DNA of 64,000 bases from Medicago truncatula (taxonomy: Eukaryota; Streptophyta; Magnoliopsida; Fabales; Fabaceae): NCBI RefSeq assembly GCF_003473485.1, contig NC_053047.1, positions 5,409,001 through 5,473,000 on the forward strand, in the 5' to 3' direction. This document shows, one piece after another, positions 11,097 to 23,591 of this stretch. The notes beneath the pieces were generated by a model that did no database searches, had not been told where the DNA came from, and saw nothing but the letters and a program-made list of their open reading frames with translations. Position 1 is the first letter of the stretch. Every line of letters starts with the position of its first letter. Position numbers and translations under genes: made by a program.

Positions 11097-13237
11097 TCAA
11101 TATTTAATATATAGAATATAGATTACAATTATTTCTATTATTGTAGTGGTATGCATTTTGAGTATAATTTTTGTCGTTCCAGCAATATTCCTTGATCTTG
11201 CTGGATTCGGTCCAGCAAGATTCTTGAAACCAACATCACTGATTTTAAAAATTTCTAATCCGTTTAAAAACGGGTCACTAAATTTGGAGCCTCTACCATC
11301 AAGAGGATGCATTTCAATTTTGAGGTTAACTTTTTTGTTACTATTACTTTCACTCTTTGGAATCAAAACTGCGTAGTTTCGTTGCACTGCAAGACCTTTC
11401 TGATTTTGGGTCCATTTCATAACATCAGCTAGTTCTTCAGCCACATTTCCTTGTAAATAAACGATGAAGACTCGGTCACCTGCACTGGTTATGTTGGGGT
11501 CGAGTTCACAGAAATGGAGCCTGATGAAGTAAGTGAAGCCGGAATCAACGGGGAATTCCCATGTTAGGTTTAAGAGTCTGTTAAGAGTGGCACTGGCTCC
11601 TAAGTCACGTGATGATTTGAAGAGGTCTTTTGGTGCTATGTAATCAGGTGTTACAGTTATGTTCATCGTACCTGTTATGTCTGCTGGGACGAAGTCACGT
11701 GCCGTTGGTGATTTTAAATAGGTTGTGTCATTGATGTTCCAGTTTCTCAGCATGCCTATGTCTTGAATGTTTGGTGAGTTATCTTGCACTCCAGCTTTGA
11801 TTCTGTAATCTGCAATGGAGTGTATTAAATGCTCAAGAAAAAAAATGCAACAAATTTATAGGATGGCATTAGGTATATATTTATAGGATTTAAAGGAAGA
11901 GAATTGCTACATCGAGCAAAAGAAATTGCTACTTCTGTATTCTTTAACATATCTCCTTAGGTTAGTTATCATGAACCAACAAACAATAACAATATATAGT
12001 ATAGCATAATTCTGATTCAAATCTTGTTTAAAATTCTTTGAAGTGTGAAACATTAATAATTATTCTTTCAAGTGAATAAATTAAAGCATCCATAATCATT
12101 AATCTAGCTAATTGAATTTCACACCGAAATTCAATTAAGCGTGAAATTCTAAGAATTAATCCTGGATTTTTATTATTGGATCAAAATTCAATTGAAAAAT
12201 TTGAAAGATACACACATTAATCTAGTAGGATGTTTGTTTGTAAGGAGTTGACTTAAAAATTTAGTCATGAGTTATCGGACAATATTTTTTGGGTCATGAA
12301 GCGTACATGTTAAAAATTACACAAATAATAAATATTTATTAAAAAAATAATAATTTTTTAAATTTTAAAAAATAAATTAGAACAATTTTCAATATATAAT
12401 TTCAATCTTTGGTGTCTTAACATATACCCTAAGGTATGTAAAGACACGTATTAGCATTTTTTTTTTCTTCCTTTCTAGATACAAATTACATATACTTGAT
12501 AAATAAATGCAAGTGAGAAGAGAATGCTAAGTTAAATTAATAGTTTTACCTGTCTCTAGTGCAACGTTGGATGGAATAGTATATGCTGGTATGACGGTGG
12601 ACCCCACAAGTGAAAATCCAGGATCATCAGGTGGTGTATAATAGAGATAATCAGGCATGGATAAGACTTCAATTCCATTAACAAAACCATAGTTATTAGA
12701 ATTTCCACTACTTGGAATAAAACTCAAATCAAGCCTTTGATCATCACCAACGTTAATAACATATTCTTTCAATATAGTAACAACACCTTCAACATCAGCG
12801 TTTAATGAAGCATTAAAATCCTTAAGAAGTGTGAAACCATTAGAAATAACGGTAAAAGAAGCATCATAACGGTTAAAACCGTTGGTATAAGTAGTAGGGT
12901 AGAAAAAAAGACGGAGGAATTTAGGACCTTTACTGACGGGTAAAGAATAGTTGAATATTGAGTGTGATAAACGAGCTGTTGAATATGGAATTTTGTTGCT
13001 AGAAGGATTTTGTGTTGTTTTTGGAACAGAAATTGTTGTTGGATTGTTTTGTGATGATGACAAAAGTTTTGAGTTTATGTCTCCTGTCCATGTTCTTTGT
13101 CCGTCGGTAGAGTTTCCTGTTGTGCCACAATTGAGGTTAAAACGGTCAATTGGGTCGTAGGCATGAAGGTGTAAGAGGGAGATGGAAAAGTATAAGAGGG
13201 TGATGATTATGGTTTTAAAGTTTATCATTGATTTCAT
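11097..13237 (-). CDS. Truncated CrRLK1L copy: secreted malectin-like ectodomain only
   Basis: Exons 13237-12550 and 11809-11097 splice (GT-AG, phase 1, same position as in the complete copy at 18747) into an open frame of 466 aa. It has a signal peptide (residues 1-26, ending LHLHA) and both halves of the malectin-like domain, including GFTYFIRLHFCELDPNIT. After NIAGTTKI it diverges into a short unrelated tail. The membrane segment and kinase present in the sister gene are absent. Frame and splice sites are intact, so a secreted ectodomain could be made; equally it may be a recent pseudogene. Its 5' leader matches the sister gene, which is divergently oriented, so the two form an inverted duplication. 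Downstream lies retrotransposon sequence. Confidence 0.7.
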
Positions 13238-13239
13238 GT

Positions 13240-14366
13240 TTTTTGTTTGTTCTTGTTGATGAGTGTGTGGTGGAGAGTATGTGAGTTTGTGAAGAGTGAA
13301 GAATGGTTTGTATGTGATGAAGATGATGATAAGGTTTCTTTGGCTTGAGAATGTAGAGAAAGGGGGGGAGCTCTTGGGTCTTATTAAAAACTTGAAGATG
13401 ATGATAAGCTTAATGTGCTTTTTATTCAGTGTGCCAAATTAGGTCATACCCTAAAAAATAACAACAACCCATCAAAAAGAAAGATCTAACTTCAGTTAAT
13501 AACAAAAATGTGTCAAATAAAAACACAAATATGAGATGATTTTGATGAGTTTTAGTGAAAATGGGTATGCACTAAATTGGACAGGGAAATCAAATAAACA
13601 AACATTGAGAGAAATATGAGAGATAATTAATGATTCTGGATTCTCTCAATGGGACTGAATCATGATTCTCGTTAAATAAGAGAGAAACATAAAAACACAA
13701 GAATTAACAAGTTTTTGGTATCGAAAAACATGTCATTTATTTTCAATTCAGAAAAACATGATGGCGCGCTGAATGAATGTGGTTTTTGAAAAGGTTCAAA
13801 TTAGTATTTATTTATTTTTATTTATGATTTATAGGGCTGTGAGTGTATAACTGTTGGGGTGTCAAGTAAAATTTCCTGGAAAAGTTCATAAAGTTAGCCT
13901 ATTGTTTCCCCTAAAAAAATGAAGCCCGTTGTTTAGGCCCATCATTCATGATGGATCAATTTCCTTCTTAAAACAAAAGGATAAAAATATGAGGATTTAT
14001 TTTTCCACCCTACACGCACCTCTCATGCGAACTTTGATTTACTATTTTACTCATATTCGGATTATATAATCTGAAACAGTTTTGAAGGATTTCGGATTAT
14101 ATAATCCAAACGCATTCAGAATACCGAAAAAGAGAAAAATTTGTCAATAAATCACAGCATAATAATGGCAGCAATCCTATGGAAAAGGTTAGACCCTTTG
14201 AATCAAATCTCTAATTTTTTTTCTTTTGATTGCATGAATAGATCTTCAAGAATATCAATCCTCGATTGTCGGGTATTCAAAATAAATAATGGAGAATAAT
14301 TTTCACAGTGGCATGCTAGCAGATATGGATGTGGAGAAACAAAACAATTTTTTAGTAGAAAAGTTA
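13240..14366. other. Promoter side of the truncated receptor gene, then intergenic
   Basis: 13240-13385 is an inverted match to the 5' leader of the gene at 18747 (CTCTCCACCACACACTCATC and CCTTATCATCATC on the minus strand). Beyond it, no gene. GATTATATAATC occurs twice near 14060 and 14095, a palindrome from an unidentified repeat. Confidence 0.5.
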
Positions 14367-14679
14367 AAATCGTAATTTCAAGGGGCTTAAAGAGATTTAG
14401 GGGGCTAAAAAAAATCTTCTTAGCATATAGTCTATATTTTGGAATTGAGCCTTGAAACTTAAGTTTCCTTTCTGCTCCAAGCCCACGTAACTATTTGGCA
14501 AATTCTTTTACAAAATTATTGAAAATCGTAATTTCAAGGGGCTTAAAGAGATTTAGGGGGGCTAACAAGAAATCTACCTAACATATAGTCTATATTTTGG
14601 AATTGAGCCTTGAAACTTAAGTTTCCTTTCTGTCCAAGCCTACATAACTATTTCGCAAATTCTTTTACAAAATTATTGA
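14367..14679. repeat. Tandem duplication, about 157-bp unit
   Basis: The unit beginning AAAATCGTAATTTCAAGGGG and ending CTTTTACAAAATTATTGA is present twice, head to tail, with a few substitutions and short indels. No coding potential seen. Confidence 0.8.
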
Positions 14680-15774
14680 AATCATATAAAGAACAACAAA
14701 GCCGAGAACAGTTAGAAGAATTGCTCATGAGCCCCCTACAACTAGGCATGGCAACAGAGCCCGTTCCATCCTGAATTTAACGGAAAAAAGCTGATTTAAC
14801 TGGAAGTGGATGTGGGAACGAGGAAAACCCAATTTTTTAGTACAAGTGCGGGGTGGGTGCAGGGGAGACTTATACCTACCCCACTTATTTGAATTTACTT
14901 TGTTGCCCTTATGTTTAATAATCTTATTACTCATTTACCCTTCTTAACATAGCAATTATATAAAGAGAAAGAAATTGAAATAATTTTATCCTGCTCTTTA
15001 GAAAGAGGTTTATTAGATTTTTTTTTATTATTAATTTAATTTAATTTTTTTGCTGTGAAAAAACTGAAGAAAAAAATATGTAGTTTTTATTTCTTTTTTA
15101 AAATATAGTTTTTGCAGGTGGGGGCGGAGAAATCTATCCCCATTAAAGACAGGGTTGGGTGTTAAATTAAAACTTCGACATTGTTTAGATTTGAGGTTAG
15201 GACCGGTAATACTTAACCCCATCTTGTTGTCATGCCTACCTTCAACTACTCACGATCTCTCAAAAATAAGCATTGATAGCTAACTATTGATACACGTTTA
15301 AACAACAAAATATTACATCTCAAGTTATGACCTAATAGGTTGAACAATTTGAGGGCTATTGAGTAATCACCTCACCCTAGAACTACTCATGCAACTGTTG
15401 TACTAAAAAAAATATAAAAATTAAAATTAAAAAAGTTGTAGAAATGTTCTTCCCACGAAATGGTGTGAGTATGCTGAGAAATAATAAGACAGTAAAGTCC
15501 ACTTTTCAATAAAATATTCAAATATTATTATTATTGCAAGTTCTTTTGAGCAAGTAGTAATGATTTGCGTACCAAGAATACAAGATGAAGGAAAAGAGAT
15601 GCAGCCTTCTCTTAGTCATAATAAGAAGATAAATATTACAAGACAAAAGTATGACGTTGACGCATACACTTATTTATAAATTTAATTTATTTACATTTTT
15701 AGTAAAAAATGTTTATTGTAATTTTTATATATTGTTGTAATTTTTATATATTGTAATTTTTCAACTAATCCTTG
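14680..15774. other. Intergenic, no gene seen
   Basis: AT-rich, with short ORFs only. Some sequence (for example GGGGCGGAGAAATC...CCCATTAAAGACAGG) resembles dispersed repeat text but cannot be assigned. Confidence 0.45.
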
Positions 15775-15850
15775 TTTTGGTGGTAATCGGGATTTGAGCC
15801 CTTGACCTTGCATGCATTGTCCATAAGCTAAGCTTACGAGAACAATTGTA
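15775..15850 (-). mobile_element. Short SINE, family 1 (minus strand)
   Basis: The minus strand reads CTCGTAAGCTTAGCTTATGG, then AATGCATGCAAGGTCAAGGG and CTCAAATCCCGATTACCACC. This is the A-box/B-box layout shared with 8037 and 18346. Ends are approximate. Confidence 0.45.
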
Positions 15851-16055
15851 GTTTAATTCTAAAAAATATTTATCAAACAAACTTGTAATCAAAACTAGTC
15901 CCCTTTTTATCTAGAAGCCAAATCAATTATATTGGAAAAACTCCAATAAATATCATAATTTTTACGAGTATCACGTATGGTGGTCCAACCTGTTAATCAG
16001 TCTTAGCACTTTTCTTTTTTAATATTTCATTTTTACTCCTTTTTGACTATTTATA

Positions 16056-16105
16056 TAGCTATACTTTTTTTTCCTTCAAAAAAAAAATTTAGCTATACTT
16101 TTTTT
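16056..16105. repeat. Ultra-short retroposition footprint
   Basis: TAGCTATACTTTTTTT is repeated at 16056-16071 and 16090-16105. The 18 bases between are TCCTTC, ten As and TT. Confidence 0.55.
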
Positions 16106-17400
16106 ATAAACTCGTGTACTCCCTTTGAGGCAATCCTTGTGCGTCGGAAGAAAGTTTAATCTATTATGTCATTTGACTTTTTTAGAAAGAAGGAAAAAAA
16201 AAGATCTTGCGTGTAAGAGAGGATAGTACAAAAGTCTAAGATACAAATCTAGTTAACTTAGCTAAAAATGTTTAAATGAGATGACACAAGTCTTAGCTGG
16301 TTTTGAGAAAGGGCTGGGGTAGATGGTCGTTCACGACTCGTCTTGTTCCGGTTCTATAATTAATCTGAATGTGCTTCAATGTCTTGGACACATATTCACC
16401 TTGGATTGTTAACTCGAAAGATTATGGCCTTTCTTCTGGATGGTTAATTCAGGCGGCCGTTAAGACTTACTGTTGTCGAGGTTCGTCGCGGTGAGTGGTG
16501 GACTGATGGATCTACAACCGTGTTGGCGGGTCGATTCAATGTCCAGTTTCAAAGCTTGGGATCGGTTTTAATGAAGATATTTCTTGCTTGGTTTAGACTC
16601 GAAAGGGTCGGTAAAGCTGTTGCTTTTGTTGCAGGGGCTTTTGGTTCTTGAATCTCTCGGTGTTAACAGTCAATTCATACACCATTCTCGGGTTATCCCA
16701 TTCATCATGTTCATTAACATGGAACTGTATGGACTCGAAAGAGTCATCAATGCTTATTGTCGTTGTTCCAGGGAGTTGATGGTACGTGATCCGATTTTGT
16801 GTTGACGATCGATTCATTCGCCAAACTTTAGACATGCGCTTAATTGTTATAATTGTTTAGGGTTGGATCCACTTTTTGGATCTCTTTTTTTGTTCTTTTT
16901 TTTTTTTTTTTCTGTTAGGGTTGTTGACTGGGTCAGGTTTTATGTCCCCCCAATATTTATATAATTTTTTCCTTTTTTTAATAATATATATGAGCAATTG
17001 GTAACATATAAGATTAGGGTTCCAACTTAGTTTGACACTATTCTTTTTTTATGTCATTTTTCTCTTGGCCTATATAAAAAAAAAAGGTTCTAAAACAAAT
17101 TTAAACATGCAAAAAAGTTAAAATTTTGATGGAGAATTTGCCGGTCATTTGACTCTACAAGGCGGCTACTCTTTGCAGTTGTGCGTAAAAGATGTCCTAT
17201 TTATTTAAAATAAAATAAAAAATAAAAGAAACTAATCAAAATCAAATATATTCTCTGCATCTATGCTGACGGATTTCTAAGTGGCAACATATTAGACTTG
17301 GAAATGATACCAAGACTTGTATTTTTGCATCCAAAACTCATTTAGATTAAAAACATGTTTGCTTTGTTACTCCTATTTTTATCACAAAAGGACACGGAGT
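16106..17400. other. Intergenic, possible old repeat, no gene assigned
   Basis: 16300-16850 has higher GC than its surroundings and broken frames (for example FEKGWGRWSFTTRL near 16300). It is followed by a T-rich stretch and a TATATATGAG end near 16990. This could be a decayed non-LTR element; the evidence is too weak to name it. Confidence 0.3.
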
Positions 17401-17404
17401 AAAG

Positions 17405-17520
17405 TATAAATATTAGTGTTAAATTAGAAAATACATTAAAAAAGGGAGGAATTCATTTTTATATAAATATTAGTGTTAAATTAGAAAATTCTTTTTTAAA
17501 GGGAGTAATTCATTTTTAAA
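17405..17520. repeat. Imperfect tandem duplication, about 58-bp unit
   Basis: TATAAATATTAGTGTTAAATTAGAAAAT... through GGGAG(G/T)AATTCATTTTTA occurs twice in succession. Confidence 0.7.
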
Positions 17521-17750
17521 GAGAATTGAAAATTCAAATATTCTTAACAAGTATACTAACAACAGCTTGCAGTTTTCCCAATACGTCAAAGCCCAAATCA
17601 CCATCAAACATTTTTTTATTCTGTTTTTCTCATTCACTCAATACATTATTGCAGCACTATCAAGTTGTTTATTCATCTCTTAATACATATGGAGCAAAAA
17701 CATTGACCTTTTGCTTTCTTGTGTCTTAGTCAATAGCACCATGGTCCTTC

Positions 17751-18050
17751 TTTTCAAAGTTGAACAAGTCAAAAAAATTAACAAAAATATTTTTTTATAT
17801 TAAGGTATCTCTCATGCACAAGGTTTCTTTATTAACAACTCAAATTGATAAGGAGAACTAAATTTGCTACTACTTGTAAGTTTTTTTTTTGGAAATACCC
17901 TAGAACTTTCCCCTCCTTACCCATAATCCTTATCAAAGTTACATACTTTTCTTCACTCTTCACAATGAAATCACACCCTTCAACTTTTTCAATAACATAT
18001 GTCATAGTTCTCCTTTTCAAAGCTGTACAAATGAAGAAAATATAAGTAAT
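17751..18050 (+). repeat. Diverged partial copy of the receptor-kinase 5' leader
   Basis: Three blocks recur in the same order in front of the gene at 18747: TTCAAAGTTGAACAAGTCAAA (17754 and 18519), AGAACTTTCCCCT (about 17900 and 18599) and TTCTTCACTCTTCACA (about 17950 and 18683). An ATG at 17965 opens a 26-codon frame with a hydrophobic middle. It may be a remnant of another duplicate. Confidence 0.4.
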
Positions 18051-18345
18051 TTTCAACTTCATCCTTAGTATTAGTATTGGTTAAAATTATAAATTATACA
18101 CACTTTGAAAAGATATAATAATTACACTAATTTATATGATTAAATAAGTTTTATCGACTAAAATACTCATTAATTATCGGGTCTAGCACAAATGATTGAT
18201 GCATAGGATGTGTGAGTTTATATACTACGGATTACCAAATTTAAAGTAATTGATGAAGTGGTTAGATAAATTCACATAGAATGAGATCGTTAATCAACTT
18301 CGAAACTATCATCACCATTTTTTGCAATTACGAGGTTAAACTCTT

Positions 18346-18438
18346 CCTCTTTTTGGTGGGGTTCGGGATTCGAATCTCAGACTTTGCATATAGTATACAT
18401 TATTTCAATTAATTGAGTTAAGCTCACGAGAGAATGAT
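18346..18438 (-). mobile_element. Short SINE, family 1 (minus strand) with target-site duplication
   Basis: GTTAAACTCTT flanks both sides (18335-18345 and 18439-18449). On the minus strand: CTCGTGAGCTTAACTCAATT (A-box-like), GAGATTCGAATCCCGAAC (good B box), then CCCCACCAAAAAGAGG as the tail. The element is 93 bp. Confidence 0.6.
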
Positions 18439-18746
18439 GTTAAACTCTTACTAGATACGACTAAACCAACAATTTACAAAAAGTTCTTTTAATATTTAAT
18501 AAGCAATTCTCAATCTATTCAAAGTTGAACAAGTCAAAGAAATCCAAGTATACTAATTTTCTAATTGCAATTTTCTTCAAGTTTTTAGTAAAGACCCAAG
18601 AACTTTCCCCTTTCTCTACGTTCTCAAGCACCACCTATCAACTCAACCCAAAAAAGACCTTATCATCATCACAAACAAACCATTCTTCACTCTTCACAAA
18701 CTCACATACTCTCCACCACACACTCATCAACAAGAACAAACAAAAC

Positions 18747-21700
18747 ATGAAACCATTGATTAACTTCAAAACCATAATCATCACCCTCTTATACTTTTCC
18801 ATCTCCCTCGTACACCTTCAAGCTTATGACCCAATTGAACACTTTACCGTCAGTTGTGGCGCAACAGGAAACTCTACCGACGGACAAAGAACATGGACAG
18901 GAGACATAAACTCAAAACTTTTGTCATCATTACAAAACAATCCAACAACAATTTCTGTTCCAAAAACAACACAAAATCCTTCTAGCAACAAAGTTCCATA
19001 TTCAACAGCTCGTTTATCACACTCAATATTCAACTATTCTTTACCCGTCAGTAAAGGTCCTAAATTCCTCCGTCTTTTTTTCTACCCTACTACTTATACC
19101 AACGGTTTTAACCGTTATGATGCTTCTTTTACCGTTATTTCTAATGGTTTCACACTTCTTAAGGATTTTAATGCTTCATTAAACGCTGATGTTGAAGGTG
19201 TTGTTACTATATTGAAAGAATATGTTATTAACGTTGGTGATGATCAAAGGCTTGATTTGAGTTTTATTCCAAGTAATAATAATTATGGTTTTATTAATGG
19301 AATTGAAGTCTTATCCATGCCTGATGATCTATATTATACACCTGATCCTGAATTTTCACTTGTGGGGGCCACTAATACACAGTACAATGTTCCTACTAGT
19401 GCTGCACTTGAGACAGGTAACAATTAAATGTTACTAGTATTAATCAGAATTTATGTTCCAACCACATATACATTTGAACACCTATAATTTGTTCTTGATC
19501 AAGTTTGATTTTGTGGATTGCAAAATTCAATAAATAATTGGCTTATACAGTTTTGATCTCCTTATTTTCACTAACGAAATTGGTCATCACACAGCTATGG
19601 TACCTTTTTCAACATAATTGATGATGCCACATATTTTAAATTACATGTCATACTACCCGATTACTTGGAATTATCACCAACCATGAAATTTCCATAAAAA
19701 TCCCTAAAACTTCAATCTAAATAGGATATAACACCATTTTTAAGTTCAAAATTGTAATTAGGCCTAAATAATTGATTTTTTTTTAGGGAAAATAGGTTAT
19801 AGCTTTTCATTATTAATCAAAGTCAAGATACAAAGAGGTGCATCATTAAAGACATGGGGACCAGCTAAGAATATGGTAGTATGAGTGACCTCATTCGCTT
19901 GTCTCCGACTAAACTCCACCTTAGAGTTTTCAAAAAAAGCATTACGACATCTTTTGCATCCCTCCAAAATTGAACCAAACTCAGACACATCATTGCTACC
20001 TTTGTTGAAAAAGTCTACAACTTTCTCTGCATTCATCTCAAAATCTACATTTGAAAATTGTAGTTCTTGTACCCATTGAATAGCATAAAACAATCCCAAC
20101 ACTTCCCCAACCTCCGGCGTGCACATAGGATTAGTCCACATCATCTTGGCCCTTATGAAACTGCCGGCAGCATCCCATAAACACATACCAAATCCAACAC
20201 GGTTTAGTGCTTCCGAAAACGCTGTGTCTATATTGCATTTGTTTATGCCTTGCTGCGGTTTAACCCATCGAATCTGTGCTGGCAGCAGGACTAAATAATT
20301 GATGAATTGGAACACTTAATACATTCATAGTCAATTAACAGGTCTAGGGTTGATCAGTCCATACAAAGCTCCGACTTCAATTTAATTCTTCAGCGATGGA
20401 CAATAGAATTGGTCCCTCAAATTAATTGGTCTTTAAATTGGATATTTAGCTTCCAAAAAATAAAAAATATATTCATAGCCAAATGATACAAGAATATACT
20501 ATGTGTGTAAACTAACTCCCGCTGCGAACGTGATGAGCTCTTGGTTGTGTGGTTTGCAAATACATTTGTTAACGTTCGTTGAATCTTAAGATTTGCTTTA
20601 ACTTTGATGTGATCCAGAAGAGTCTAACTCACTTAAACTTTTTTTTACTGAAAAAACTCTGTGAAAGTGTAAGCGAACCATTTTAAAGTTGATTTAGTTA
20701 GAAATAGAAACCTATGTTATCATTATGCAAATTTGTGACACTTTCTTTCTTCGCATAATTAGCAAAAATCAATACTTATGTCTTAAAAACACATTCTTAA
20801 TTTATGGTAACTCCATTGCAGATTACAGGATCAGAGTTGGAGTGCAAGATAACTCACCAAACATTCCAGACATAGGCATGTTCAGAAACTGGAACATCAA
20901 TGACTCAACCTATTTAAGAACACCAACAGCAATTGACTTTGTCCCAGCAGACATATCAGGTACGAGGAATATCACTGTAACACCTGATTACATAGCACCA
21001 AAAGACCTCTTCAAATCATCACGTGACTTAGGAACCAATGCTACTCTCAACAGACTCTTGAACCTAACATGGGAATTCCCCGTTGATTCCGGCTTCACTT
21101 ACTTCATCAGGCTCCATTTTTGTGAACTCGACCCCAACATAACTCGTGCAGGTGATAGAGTCTTCACTATTTATTTACAAGGAAATGTGGCTGTAGAACA
21201 AGCTGATGTTTTGAAATGGACACAAAATCAAAAAGGTCTTGCTGTGCAACGAAACTACGCAGTTTTGATTCCAAAGAGTGAAAGTAATAGTAACAAAAAA
21301 GTTAACCTAACAATTCAAATGCATCCTTTTGGTAATGGTGATAGTCGATACACAAAATTCAGTGACCCTTTTTTAAATGGCCTTGAAATTTTCAAAATCA
21401 GTGAGATCAGTTCGAAGAATCTAGCTGGACAGAATCCTGATCCGGTTCAGAATCCGGTTCAAGAGAAGAATAGCAAAAAAAGCATAAATGGAACGACAAT
21501 AATTGGCGTTGCTTTAGGAGTTGTATTTGGTTTAGTTTTACTTTCCATTGTCGTTTTCTTCCTTTACAGAAGAAAACGACAAACAGAAGAGAAAAACTCT
21601 AAAACCACAAAAGATTCGAAGTCTTCGACGACTTCAAAGTGGGGTCCATTGTCATTTGCAACAACAACAAAATCAACAAATTCAAACACATCTCTACCAT

Positions 21701-22854
21701 CGGATCTCTGCCGGAGCTTCTCCCTTCTAGAGATTCGTGCTGCCACAAACAACTTCGACGAACTCTTCATTGTCGGAGTTGGAGGATTCGGCCATGTGTA
21801 CAAAGGCTACATTGACAATGGTTCAACACAGGTTGCAATAAAACGGCTTAAACCGGGTTCACAACAAGGTGAAAATGAGTTCATCAATGAAATCGACATG
21901 CTCTCGAAGCTTCGTCATATTCATCTTGTTTCTTTGATTGGTTACTGCAACGAAAACAACGAAATGATCATTGTCTACGATTTCATGGCGCATGGAACTT
22001 TACGTGATCATCTTTATAATACTGAGAATCCTGCTTTATCGTGGAAACAAAGGTTGCAAATTTCAATTGGAGCGGCACGTGGGTTACACTACCTTCATAC
22101 TGGTGCAAAGAACATGATTATTCACCGTGACGTGAAAACGACAAATATTCTGTTAGATGATAAATGGATAGCAAAGGTTTCCGATTTTGGGCTTTCGAGG
22201 ATTGGGCCTATGGGTATTTCAAAAGCCCATGTTAGTACGGTTGTTAAAGGGAGTGTTGGGTATTTAGACCCGGAGTATTATAAACGTCAGCGTTTGACCG
22301 AGAAATCTGATGTTTACTCTTTTGGTGTTGTTTTGTTCGAGATACTGTGCGCAAGACCACCACTGATTAGAACCGCTGAAAAGAGACAGGTGTCGCTCGC
22401 TGATTGGGGGAGATATTGTCATAAAAATGGGATGTTGGGGAGTATTGTGGACCCGTCGGTGAAGTGGAGTATAGCACCGGAGTGTTTGAGGAAATTCGGG
22501 GAGATTGCAGTTAGTTGTTTGTTGGATGATGGAACCATGAGACCGTCGATGAATGATGTTGTTTGGATGTTGGAGTTTGCCTTGCAGTTACAAGAGAGTG
22601 CGGAAAAGCGTGAGCCTCAGGCTGTTCCGCACACTCTTGGTCGTGGGAATGATGACGTGGAAGGTGATAGAATAGATGAAAATGATAATGACGTGTTTAG
22701 TAGTGGGTCCGATGTAGGAATTGTTTCCGATTTTAACAAGACTAGTGCAGTGAGTGTGAGTACTATAAGTACCGGAAGTACTAGTGGAGATCATAGCTAT
22801 GGTTATAACAGAGAAAGTGTTTTTTCTGAAATTATGGATCCAAAAGCACGTTGA
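18747..22854 (+). CDS. CrRLK1L (FERONIA-type) malectin-like receptor kinase
   Basis: Plasma-membrane receptor-like Ser/Thr kinase. The family senses cell-wall state and RALF peptides in growth, fertilisation and immunity. Exons 18747-19416 and 20822-22854 (GT-AG, phase 1) give 900 aa, close to FERONIA's length. Signal peptide 1-26 (ends HLQA), malectin-like region to about 430, membrane helix about 449-472 followed by YRRKRQ. Kinase: glycine loop GVGGFGHV at 542-549, VAIK lysine 564, HRD aspartate 660, DFG aspartate 678, activation segment KGSVGYLDPEYY. All catalytic residues are present, so an active RD kinase is expected. The ATG at 18747 was chosen because it directly precedes the signal peptide; an upstream open frame has no ATG. 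The single intron inside the ectodomain is unusual, since most CrRLK1L genes are intronless; the inverted copy at 11097 shares it. No polyadenylation signal was assigned downstream. Confidence 0.92.
19764..20303 (-). mobile_element. 5'-truncated LINE fragment (RNase H) antisense in the receptor-kinase intron
   Basis: CTAAATAATTGAT occurs exactly at 19764-19776 and 20291-20303, a 13-bp target-site duplication. The 514 bp between, read on the minus strand, encode an RNase H-like domain (WVKPQQGINKCNIDTA, AEVGE-type motif as PEVGEVLGLFYAIQWV, NEVTH). It ends CCCTAAAAAAAA at 19777. The inverted copy of the gene (intron 11810-12549) lacks it, so it arrived after, or independently of, the gene duplication. 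Confidence 0.85.
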
Positions 22855-23591
22855 GAGGAATCAATTAATTGAATAAGCATGTAGGGTGGAAAGTTAGTCT
22901 ATGGTATTTAAATCAAAGTTGTAAGAAATTTGAATGTTTTTTTTTTTCTTTCTTTTTATTGTTTTATAAGTTTGTGTTTGAGGTTGTAATGTAACTTGTA
23001 CAGGAATTAAATTACTTCTGTCTCTGAGATTTATAAGAAATTGCTATGTTTTTTTTATCTTGGTAAGATATTTGTTAATCCATTTGATTAATTTGGTGCA
23101 AGAATAACTCGATAATACTAACATTTGATTAATACTATTTTGTTCATCTCGAATGCACTCATTACGAGCCTTGTTACTATGGTAAGGTTATTGCAACAAG
23201 TTCAAATTGTTAAAACAGCCTCCTTAAATGGCATTTGGTCAGAGCATCTTGCACCCTATGATTGTGAAATTTGTATGCACCAGTTCATGAGAATCGGTAA
23301 AAGTAAATCTCGGTAATCTGAAATTTACAACACTCACGCGCATTTGCGGAAAAACTTAAATTACACAAATAAATTAGAATCAATAAATAGAATGCATCTT
23401 CCAAAGAGTACTCTCTGGCTAAGTAGAGTCTCTAGATGCTTACATTATTATAATTATATTTGTGATGTTACAAATTTTGTAAGATAAAAAAATAAAATAA
23501 GCTAATGCTTGCAATTTCTCCCTAACACAAAATACCTGAATCATATTCAAACAATCATGCTTCCTTCAAAAAAGTAGTAAATCTTGAATCT
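22855..23591. other. 3' flanks of convergent genes
   Basis: 3' flank of the receptor kinase (T-rich, TTTTTTTTTTCTTTC near 22940) meeting the 3' flank of the BAHD gene on the other strand. No ORF of interest. Confidence 0.5.

Noticed and set aside
18525-18746. N-terminal extension of the receptor-kinase ORF
   Set aside because: It has no ATG; the first ATG at 18747 directly precedes a signal peptide, and the upstream part matches leader sequence.
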